Below, one piece after another: positions 17,391 through 24,448 of a DNA stretch of 64,000 bases. The stretch lies in the NCBI GenBank assembly GCA_963742955.1, contig CAVUOA010000009.1:868001-932000 (forward strand), written 5' to 3'. The DNA is from CAVUOA01 sp963742955. GTDB taxonomy: Bacteria > Bacteroidota > Ignavibacteria > Tepidaquicellales > OLB5. Positions within the stretch are counted from its first letter, which is position 1; each line of letters begins with the position of its first letter. A model generated the notes under the pieces. The model was not told the DNA's origin, did no database searches, and was given only the letters and a program-made list of their open reading frames with translations. A program made the position numbers and the translations under genes.

Positions 17391-18377
17391 ATGAAGAAGA
17401 TAATTATTGTAATTTTGTTCTTCTGCTGTTTACCGCAAGTTCACTCACAGGTGAAATATTATATTGATGACCCTATAAATATATTAAAAATTGTCCCTCT
17501 TGAAAGATTTGCTTCATCTTTTGACATTAATAGCAAATCTTATATAAGAGCAGCCGGCGTGATTAGAGCATACAGCTATTGGTTTAGGTTAGGAAATATT
17601 AAGGATGTTCCTCTTTCATTGTTAGATACCGGTAAACCCGAACTTTATATAGAAGAACAATATGACACAAACGGAAATGCAGTAAAGAAAATTGTAAAAG
17701 CAATCGACGAAGACAGAGTAACTAATTTTTTCTATGATAAAGAGGGTCTGCTTACAAAATATATTTCATACAAAGACAGTTCATTCGATTACGAATGTAA
17801 TTTGACTTATGATTCTGCAGGTAATTTAATTCACGCTGTTTTTTCAAGTGAATTTTATTTCAAAAGGAAAAAAACATATTTCTCTTATGATTCGGAAAAC
17901 AATTTAATCGAAGAAAATAATTATAATGGTGATTCTACGACTAACAGAAATAATAGAATTTATTATAAATACGATAAATTTGGAAATTGCATAGAAAAAA
18001 AGACCGTTTATCCGAATAGAATCGATACAGATTTTGTTAAATATATTATTGAATATGATGATGAGGGGAAAATATTATACAAAACTGGTTATGATGAATC
18101 TGATAAAATCCTTAACGAAGAAAAATACATATATGAATCGGGGAGAATATCAGAGATTTCATATGATTGGGGAGCGGCATGGTTAAAAGCTATATATAAC
18201 AATTCAGGGTTACTGGTTTCTATTAAAGACTATCAAAAACGCAAATACGGAGTTGAACGGATTTTCAATACAAACTACTATAACAAACATAACTTGATTA
18301 TAAAAATACTCATCAGAGATAGCTTTAAAGGTAAGGAAACATATGATGTAAATATTAATTGTTACGAATATAGATGA
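17391..18377 (+). CDS. Secreted YD-repeat-like protein, unknown function
   Basis: 328 residues; signal peptide 1-20 (ends VHSQ). From about residue 85 it has degenerate repeats of the RHS/YD type (FFYDKEGLLTKY, LTYDSAGNLIHA, FSYDSENNLIEE, YKYDKFGNCIEK, IEYDDEGKILYK), forming beta strands. There is no toxin C-terminus and no T9SS sorting domain. The function is unknown; such repeats make beta sheets or cages. Confidence 0.72.
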   Translation: MKKIIIVILFFCCLPQVHSQVKYYIDDPINILKIVPLERFASSFDINSKSYIRAAGVIRAYSYWFRLGNIKDVPLSLLDTGKPELYIEEQYDTNGNAVKKIVKAIDEDRVTNFFYDKEGLLTKYISYKDSSFDYECNLTYDSAGNLIHAVFSSEFYFKRKKTYFSYDSENNLIEENNYNGDSTTNRNNRIYYKYDKFGNCIEKKTVYPNRIDTDFVKYIIEYDDEGKILYKTGYDESDKILNEEKYIYESGRISEISYDWGAAWLKAIYNNSGLLVSIKDYQKRKYGVERIFNTNYYNKHNLIIKILIRDSFKGKETYDVNINCYEYR

Positions 18378-18452
18378 TAGAATGTTCATTTTCTCTTGTT
18401 AGGGAATATATTTATGAATAATTTCGTTTAATTATTAAAACAATTTTTCACT

Positions 18453-18894
18453 ATGAAACACACAATAATTTTCCTATTTGCAATTTTTGCATTTTATATT
18501 ACATCATGCAATAAATCAGATACTTCCGGTGAGCCGTGGACAAAAGACCAGTTAATGGAACCCTCAAAGCTTGCAGAGGTATTAAATGACCCTGCAAAAA
18601 AAGCTCCGTTAATTCTTGATATAGGATTTTTCGGAGGGATAAAAAATTCAATCAAGATTGGTCCCGCAAAAGATAAGGCAAACCTTGATAAGCTGCGCCA
18701 GTTCTTAAGCACACAGCCAAAGGATGCCGATATAGTTATTTACTGCGGATGCTGTCCTTTTAGGGATTGTCCCAACATAAGACCGGCATTCAGCGTGCTG
18801 AAGGAAATGGGATTTACAAACGCAAAGCTGCTTGATTTACCGCATAATTTAAAAAGCCGATTGGGGCGATAAAGGTTACCCGATGGGAAGGTAA
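18453..18894 (+). CDS. Rhodanese-like lipoprotein, apparent frameshift near C-terminus
   Basis: Lipoprotein signal with Cys near residue 19 (YITSCNKSD), then a small rhodanese-type domain: LILDIGFFGG, DIVIYCGCCPFRDCP, then LKEMGFTNAKLLDLPHNLK. The CGCCPFRDCP loop replaces the usual rhodanese active-site loop. In the current frame it stops at 18872. Dropping one A from the A5 run at 18851-18855 gives ...DWGDKGYPMGR ending at 18894, a natural end for the domain. One homopolymer error is likely. Confidence 0.7.
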
Positions 18895-18952
18895 GGAGCA
18901 TTCCTGCGATGTAAAATCAAGGGAATCCAATCATCATGTAAAAAATTGGCAT

Positions 18953-19054
18953 GTGTCAGGTCGTAAGACCTGACACCACAAAAATATTCCAAGCCCCGTA
19001 GTTGGCGTTCTCACAAACATTTCCATTTGTGGCGTCGGGAATGTTTCCCGACGC
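18953..19054. repeat. Two palindromic intergenic repeats
   Basis: A 10-bp stem GTGTCAGGTC/GACCTGACAC (18953-18976) and a 10-bp stem GCGTCGGGAA/TTCCCGACGC (19032-19054). Both are tight hairpins in noncoding sequence, resembling REP-type elements. Related hairpins occur at 19698-19717 and 20601-20627. Confidence 0.6.
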
Positions 19055-19074
19055 AATCCGGGTACGGATTTAAA

Positions 19075-19662
19075 TTATTTTATTTCAACAATTAAATATC
19101 CTTCTTCGTCGTAAGCCCCAATAATCATTAGTGAAATATCCTCTATAAGCGTTTCCATATCATTTTCATCAACAATATTTCGAACCATTTTCCCTTCTAT
19201 ATCCACCGTAGCTTTTGTGATAAAGCCTATAAAAGGATACCATCCACCAAACTTAAATGTTTCTATTATATTTGCTTTTGACACTAATTTCCAAGGTAAT
19301 ATGTGAAAAACTATATTTTCAAAGAAAAATACTGTTGTAACATTTTCAATGGCATTTTTTCCAGGTGCATAATTTATATCTCCATTATTATCAATTAATA
19401 CCCAACGATTCCTAAAATCTTTTTCTAAATATTTTAAAATTATATCGGTCACTTCATTTCGTGTATTTTCGACAAACTTTCCGCCATATTCAAACTCTAC
19501 GAGTTCCTTTTCAGATAACTCTCTTGTAAAGAAACCCCAAATTTCTAATTTGGAATTTGAAATTAATTTGGTAAATGTATCATCTAATGAACTATTAAAC
19601 TTTAATTGTTCACTTACAAAATCAATTGCTTTTTCGTTTAAATAAATTTTTTTAAACTTCAT
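19075..19662 (-). CDS. Hypothetical cytoplasmic protein
   Basis: 195 residues, no signal peptide or membrane segment, no family recognised. It is acidic and mixed alpha/beta, with WGFFTRELSEKELVEFEYGG and a C-terminal ISLMIIGAYDEEGYLIVEIK. It is bounded on both sides by palindromic repeats, so it sits in an island of low-constraint sequence and may be a recent arrival; this is inference. Confidence 0.55.
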   Translation of the reverse strand: MKFKKIYLNEKAIDFVSEQLKFNSSLDDTFTKLISNSKLEIWGFFTRELSEKELVEFEYGGKFVENTRNEVTDIILKYLEKDFRNRWVLIDNNGDINYAPGKNAIENVTTVFFFENIVFHILPWKLVSKANIIETFKFGGWYPFIGFITKATVDIEGKMVRNIVDENDMETLIEDISLMIIGAYDEEGYLIVEIK

Positions 19663-19697
19663 CTATTTTTTTTAAAACAATATTCACTACGTGAATG

Positions 19698-19829
19698 TGT
19701 CGGGAACAATCCCGACACCACCAAAATATTTTATTAAATCTTTTCTAATACAGGTTGCTCCTACGGAGCTTGATTACTGGATTCCCGTCTGCCTGAAGCA
19801 GGTCTACCTGGCGTAGACAGGCAGGCCTG
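19698..19829. repeat. Cluster of palindromic repeats
   Basis: TGTCGGG/CCCGACA (19698-19717), GCTCC/GGAGC (19757-19769) and a long nested hairpin in 19787-19829 (CTGCCTG/CAGGCAG around GTCTAC/GTAGAC). All are noncoding. Confidence 0.6.
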
Positions 19830-19857
19830 CCACATACAATTCCAATTCTCTTGAAAA

Positions 19858-20445
19858 TTATCTTAATTTCTCAACATATTTCTTCGCCTTCTCAATCAGA
19901 TTACTTAAATATTTCTTCTTTTCTTTATCTAATTCATTTTTCTTAATTTGGGATTTGAAATATTTGCTAAGATTTACTCCATTCTTATCTAAGTATATTT
20001 CTTCAGCTACCGCTTCAATAAAAACGTTTTCCATAGGGTTAAAACTGCTGTTTTTCTTTGAATAAATAAAATCGATAAACCCTGCAAAATTACAGTAATA
20101 AAGATTTTTACCAATTTCGGGAAAATATTCAGCCACATACCCGTCGCGGACGCTGCTAATTAATTCCAAACACTCCATGTACTGAACATCTGAGGTTCTG
20201 ATAAATCTTTCAGTTAATGAATCGATTAAAGCCAGATAACAATTATCATTGATTGAATTAGCATATTGGAAAGTCTTAACGTCCCTTTTAATCAAATCCA
20301 TAGAATTTTGAATGTTCTGCGTCAGTGAACATTCTTCAAGCGTATCTGTAGAATTATATTTCGCACTGTCACTATTTTGAGCGAATGTATGGATAATCGA
20401 AAAAATAATACAAGTTAGAAGTGTTATTTGTAATTTCTTATTCAT
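19858..20445 (-). CDS. Exported protein of unknown function
   Basis: About 195 residues from ATG at 20445. Signal peptide ends near THTFAQ. The mature part is helical and charged; no family recognised. The frame stays open to an upstream ATG at 20484, but those extra residues (MSFPRRRESR) are the translation of a GGATTCCCGC-type repeat, so the internal start is preferred. Confidence 0.55.
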   Translation of the reverse strand: MNKKLQITLLTCIIFSIIHTFAQNSDSAKYNSTDTLEECSLTQNIQNSMDLIKRDVKTFQYANSINDNCYLALIDSLTERFIRTSDVQYMECLELISSVRDGYVAEYFPEIGKNLYYCNFAGFIDFIYSKKNSSFNPMENVFIEAVAEEIYLDKNGVNLSKYFKSQIKKNELDKEKKKYLSNLIEKAKKYVEKLR

Positions 20446-20456
20446 AATGATTATTC

Positions 20457-20482
20457 TGGATTCCCGCCTTCGCGGGAATGAC
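20457..20482. repeat. ATTCCCGC palindromic repeat
   Basis: ATTCCCGC (20460-20467) and GCGGGAAT (20472-20479) within a TGGATTCCCGC...GCGGGAATGAC unit; same unit at 23116-23139. Confidence 0.65.
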
Positions 20483-20524
20483 AAGTACTCCGATTAATGG
20501 CATTGCTACCAACAAATAATATGT

Positions 20525-20627
20525 CAACTCCTGTGGAGTTGCCTGGATTTCCGCTGGAGTTTACCCCGCACTTGATGCGAGGCGGGAATCCAAATCAATT
20601 CGTGCCACGACTGAGAGTCGGGGCACG
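20525..20627. repeat. Palindromic repeats
   Basis: CAACTCC/GGAGTTG (20525-20541) and an 11-bp stem with one mismatch, GTGCCACGACT/AGTCGGGGCAC (about 20602-20626). Between them lies GGCGGGAATCC, a partial copy of the ATTCCCGC unit. Confidence 0.55.
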
Positions 20628-20634
20628 AAGGTAA

Positions 20635-21273
20635 CTATTTCAAAAACGGGTTTAAGTTTTTCTCTTCGCCGACTGTGGTTTTTTCATAGTGACCGGGATA
20701 TAAAACAAAATCATCGGGATATTTAAATATTTTTGTTTTAATCGCATCAACAAGCTGTTCCATATCGCCCATCCACAAATCGGTTCTGCCGATTGAGCCG
20801 TGAAAAACACAGTCACCTGCAATAATCAGCTTCTCTTTTTCATCAACAAGGCAAATTCCGCCGGGAGAATGACCCGGAGTATGCAATATACTCAGTGTAC
20901 AGCCGTCAAATGTAATAGTATCGTCTTCGGATATAAACTTATCCGGCTCGGGGGGCTGGGGGAAAGCAATTCCGTACATATTAGCCTGTTCCAGTGAGCT
21001 GTTGATTAAAGGCATATCTGCTTCATGCATCAAAACGGGCACTTCAAAGCTGTCCTTAGCCCATTTATTGCCCATGATATGGTCTATATGCCCGTGTGTG
21101 TTAATAATATATTTAATAGTTATATTATTCGAGCGGATGTATTCAAGAATTTCTTCTTTTTCATCGTGGGTGTAAGCACCGGGGTCAATAATAACTCCTT
21201 CGCCTGATTTTTCGTCATGGTATACATAGCAGTTCATTTCGAAGGGATTTACGGGGAAAGTTTTAAGTATCAT
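20635..21273 (-). CDS. MBL-fold metallo-hydrolase (glyoxalase II-like)
   Basis: 212 residues, single MBL domain. Metal-binding THGHIDHIMGN (HxHxDH), HTPGHSPGG, and GDCVFHGSIGRTDLW are intact, and a C-terminal YPGHYEKT supplies the last His. These resemble the GloB-like hydroxyacylglutathione hydrolase group, but the missing C-terminal substrate domain makes the substrate uncertain. It is divergent from smpB. Confidence 0.9.
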   Translation of the reverse strand: MILKTFPVNPFEMNCYVYHDEKSGEGVIIDPGAYTHDEKEEILEYIRSNNITIKYIINTHGHIDHIMGNKWAKDSFEVPVLMHEADMPLINSSLEQANMYGIAFPQPPEPDKFISEDDTITFDGCTLSILHTPGHSPGGICLVDEKEKLIIAGDCVFHGSIGRTDLWMGDMEQLVDAIKTKIFKYPDDFVLYPGHYEKTTVGEEKNLNPFLK

Positions 21274-21346
21274 AGTCTTTTTATTACAAAAAATTTAATC
21301 AATTGCATTTATTTCGAGTTTTAAATATTTTAGTTGTCTTCGTAAG

Positions 21347-21835
21347 ATGAAAAAAGAACTACCAGTCATCCAGGGAAAGCCGAGAAAAGAAAAGGTCATA
21401 GCCCTCAACAAAAAAGCTTTCCATGATTATGAGATAACAAACAAATACGAAGCCGGAATAGTTCTTTCAGGGACGGAGATTAAAACCCTCCGGCAGCAAA
21501 AAGGCAATATACACGAAGCTTATGCCAGAGTTAATAAGACCGGTGAAGTATGGCTGATTAACTCCAATATCCCTGAATATAAATACGGAACATATAACAA
21601 TCACAGCGCAATGCGGGAGAGGAAGCTGCTGCTTCACCGTAACGAAATTAAGAAACTGAGAACCAAACTTCAAGATAAAGGATTTACCTTAGTCCCGCTT
21701 AAGCTGTATTTTTCGGGTCCGTTTGTTAAAATTGAACTCGGCTTAGCGCGCGGCAAAAGGCAGTATGATAAGCGCGAAGCGATTAAAAAAGAAGAAACTA
21801 AAAGACAGCTGAAGAGAATTAAGCAGTCATATTAG
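21347..21835 (+). CDS. smpB: SsrA-binding protein
   Basis: Binds tmRNA and brings it to stalled ribosomes for trans-translation. The 162 residues show the family core: KAFHDYEITNKYEAGIVLSGTEIK, INSNIPEYKYG, RERKLLLHRNEI, and the basic tail LARGKRQYDKREAIKKEE. The tmRNA gene is not recognised in this window. The tyrS start codon lies 10 bases after smpB ends. Confidence 0.96.
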   Translation: MKKELPVIQGKPRKEKVIALNKKAFHDYEITNKYEAGIVLSGTEIKTLRQQKGNIHEAYARVNKTGEVWLINSNIPEYKYGTYNNHSAMRERKLLLHRNEIKKLRTKLQDKGFTLVPLKLYFSGPFVKIELGLARGKRQYDKREAIKKEETKRQLKRIKQSY

Positions 21836-21844
21836 GTTATAATA

Positions 21845-23082
21845 ATGTTTCCTGAAATAAAAGAACAGTTAGATATAATTAAGAGAAGGTCGGTTGAAAT
21901 AATTCCGGAAGAGGAATTAGAAAAAAAGCTGATTAAATCTAAAAAAGAGAATAAGCAGCTTATTGTAAAGCTTGGATGCGACCCGTCACGCCCTGACCTG
22001 CATATAGGACATTCGGTTGTGCTTCAAAAGCTTCGTGATTTTCAGGATTTGGGACATAAAGTAATACTTATCATCGGAGATTTTACCGGGATGATTGGCG
22101 ACCCTTCGGGAAGAAATAAAACCCGTCCCCCGCTTACACTTGAAGAAACACGAATAAACGGCAAATCATACTTTGAACAGGCATCAAAAATACTTTCAGA
22201 TAAAAACCTTGAAATAAGATATAACAGCGAGTGGCTGGATAAGATGAAATTCAGTGATGTTATTAAGCTGGCAAGCCATTACACTGTAGCAAGAATACTC
22301 GAACGGGATGATTTTGAAAAGCGGATGAAAAAAGATGAGCCTATCAGTATGCATGAACTGCTCTATCCCCTGTCTCAGGCAATGGATTCAGTTGCAATCA
22401 AGAAGCGATGTTGAGCTTGGCGGCACCGACCAAAAATTCAACCTGCTTGTGGGACGTGATATACAATCCGCATACGGAATAGAACCGCAGGTTATTGTTA
22501 CTATGGAACTGCTGGAAGGTACTGACGGCTCGGAGAAAATGAGTAAATCACTTAATAATGCTATTTGTTTTACCGATACACCAAAAGATATTTTCGGCAA
22601 AACAATGTCAATTCCGGATAGCCTGATTTATAAATACTTTAAGTTGTGCACGGATTTAAGCGATAAGGAACTTGCTGAAATTAAAACAAAGCTGGAGGAT
22701 AAAAAAACCAATCCCAAGAAACCTTAAAGGTCAAGCTTGGATTTGAGCTTGTTAAGAAATATTATGACGTGCATGCTGCAGAAAATGCACAGAATGAATT
22801 TGAAGCAGATCTTTGTTAAGAAGGAATTCCCGGATGAAATTCCAGAATTGATATCTACTGATACTAATGAAATAAAGCTGCCTTATTAATGCAATGATGT
22901 AAAGATGTATGGATTAACCTCATTCAACATGGTGAAGCATGAGATTGATAGAGCAAGGGGCAGTTACTATTAGATGGAGAAAGAGTAACAGATATAAAAC
23001 TTATATATGTCAAAATGCTGAATGACAGAAATAATTACTAAAGTTGGATAAAAGAAAATTTTTAAAGGTAAAGATATATTAG
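21845..23082 (+). pseudogene. tyrS: Tyrosyl-tRNA synthetase, broken by several frameshifts
   Basis: The first 185 residues are intact: LGCDPSRPDLHIGHSV (HIGH) and DFTGMIGDPSG. Near 22398 one extra base shifts reading; the next frame carries DVELGGTDQKFNLL and the KMSKS loop (SEKMSKSLNNA) and stops at 22727. From there recognisable pieces in shifting frames follow: LKVKLGFELVKKYYDVHAAENA, FVKKEFPDEIPEL, DGERVTD of the S4-like domain and KVGKRKFLKVKI, ending at a TAG at 23080-23082. The total span gives about 412 codons, the normal length. At least five shifts in 700 bases of an essential gene suggest local sequence error, or a decaying second copy. Confidence 0.85.
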
Positions 23083-23115
23083 ACCGTAATATTTAATAAG
23101 TTTTTCAATTTCACT

Positions 23116-23139
23116 GGATTCCCGCTTCGCGGGAATGAC
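23116..23139. repeat. ATTCCCGC palindromic repeat, clean copy
   Basis: ATTCCCGC (23118-23125) and GCGGGAAT (23129-23136) with TTC loop, between tyrS and the decarboxylase gene; same unit as at 20457-20482. Confidence 0.7.
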
Positions 23140-23228
23140 ATTACGATAATTGAAACCTTTTTTCATTATATTTGTTCTCGTTTAATTAACCTAAAGGAAA
23201 TAAAATTTAAAAGCGGAGATAAGACAAA

Positions 23229-23774
23229 TTGTTTAAAGCATCTAAAATCTTCTTCACAAAAGGTGTGGGCAGGCATAAAGACTACCTTCAGTCCTTTGAG
23301 CTTGCATTAAGAATGGCAGGCATCGAAAAATGCAACCTTGTTTCGGTTTCGAGCATATTCCCCGCCGGATGTAAACGTATATCAAAAGAAGAGGGCGTAA
23401 AACTGCTTGAGCCGGGCATGATTACATTTTGCGTTATGGCACGCAACTCAACAAATGAACCTAACAGGCTTATTGCTTCATCAATCGGTGTAGCTTTGCC
23501 GACGGCAGGCGACCAGTACGGGTATATATCGGAACATCACCCCTTTGGTGAAAACGAAAAGACCTCAGGTGATTATGCAGAAGATATTGCCGCACAGATG
23601 CTGGCTACGACTCTTGGAGTTGAATTTGACCCTGAAACTGCATGGGATGAAAGAGAGCAGACTTATAAGCAGAGCGGACAAATTTACAAAACTTTCAATA
23701 TTACACAATCAGCCGAAGGCGATAAAAACGGAATCTGGACAACTGTAATCTCTGCAGCAGTAATGCTTCCCTGA
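23229..23774 (+). CDS. pdaD: Pyruvoyl-dependent arginine decarboxylase
   Basis: Converts arginine to agmatine for polyamine synthesis. The 181-residue proenzyme has the self-cleavage site VSVSSIFPAGC (cleaved between Ser41 and Ser42, the latter becoming the pyruvoyl group by analogy with archaeal PvlArgDC). The family core PTAGDQYGYISEHH and EDIAAQML is also present. The start is TTG at 23229 with GGAG 12 bases upstream. thiN follows 25 bp later. This family is best known from archaea, Chlamydia and some anaerobic bacteria. Confidence 0.9.
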   Translation: MFKASKIFFTKGVGRHKDYLQSFELALRMAGIEKCNLVSVSSIFPAGCKRISKEEGVKLLEPGMITFCVMARNSTNEPNRLIASSIGVALPTAGDQYGYISEHHPFGENEKTSGDYAEDIAAQMLATTLGVEFDPETAWDEREQTYKQSGQIYKTFNITQSAEGDKNGIWTTVISAAVMLP

Positions 23775-23799
23775 CGGTTGAATGTAAAATGGCAAAAGC

Positions 23800-24438
23800 A
23801 TGAAAAACTTCTATTGCCTTATTGTACTTGACGGAGAGATTAATAAAAAGCTCTTATTAAAATATCTTAAAAACCCGGCTGGAAAATCCATCCTTGTCAT
23901 TTCAGCTGACGGAGCATCTAATAAATTATATCAATGGAAAATAATCCCTGATTATATTATCGGGGATTTGGATTCTATTACCTCAAAAGCTCTCAATTAC
24001 TTCAAGAAGAAGACAATCATAAAAAAAATTGCCGAACAGGAGCATAACGATTTCGAGAAATGTATCCGCTTTGCTTTATCCAAAAAAATACAGAACATCG
24101 CTGTCATAGGATACGGAGGTAAAAGAAGTGACCACCTTCTGAATAATTTCAGCGTTATGAAGAAATATTATAAGAGATGCAGAATAAAGTTAATCGATAA
24201 AGATTTTGAAATATTTTTTGCAGGAAAAGTCACAGAATTTGAATGTAAAAAAGGTGTTACAGTTTCACTAATGGCTTTACCAAAAGCTGAAGGTATCACA
24301 ACCTGCGGATTACAGTATCCTTTAAAAAATGAAAAACTTGAATTTGGAGTGAGAGAAGGTGCATTGAACAAAGCTGTGGACAGTAAAGTAAGGATTGGGG
24401 TAAAAAAAGGGGATTTGCTGGTATTTAAGAAATTTTAA
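23800..24438 (+). CDS. thiN: Thiamine pyrophosphokinase
   Basis: Transfers pyrophosphate from ATP to thiamine, giving thiamine diphosphate. The 212 residues show SADGASNKLY, the GDLDS motif at 55-59, the family EQEHNDFEKC metal-binding segment, and GYGGKRSDHLLNN, then a C-terminal beta domain with VSLMAL. It lies downstream of the decarboxylase gene and converges with comEC, 10 bp apart. Confidence 0.9.
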   Translation: MKNFYCLIVLDGEINKKLLLKYLKNPAGKSILVISADGASNKLYQWKIIPDYIIGDLDSITSKALNYFKKKTIIKKIAEQEHNDFEKCIRFALSKKIQNIAVIGYGGKRSDHLLNNFSVMKKYYKRCRIKLIDKDFEIFFAGKVTEFECKKGVTVSLMALPKAEGITTCGLQYPLKNEKLEFGVREGALNKAVDSKVRIGVKKGDLLVFKKF

Positions 24439-24448
24439 TTGATAGCTC

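Noticed and set aside
18953..20627. Possible CRISPR array because of clustered short repeats
   Set aside because: The repeats are different palindromes at irregular distances; no constant repeat with uniform spacers and no cas gene.
23700..23800. TPP riboswitch before thiN
   Set aside because: The gap between pdaD and thiN is only 25 bases, too short for the THI element, and no such motif lies upstream of pdaD.
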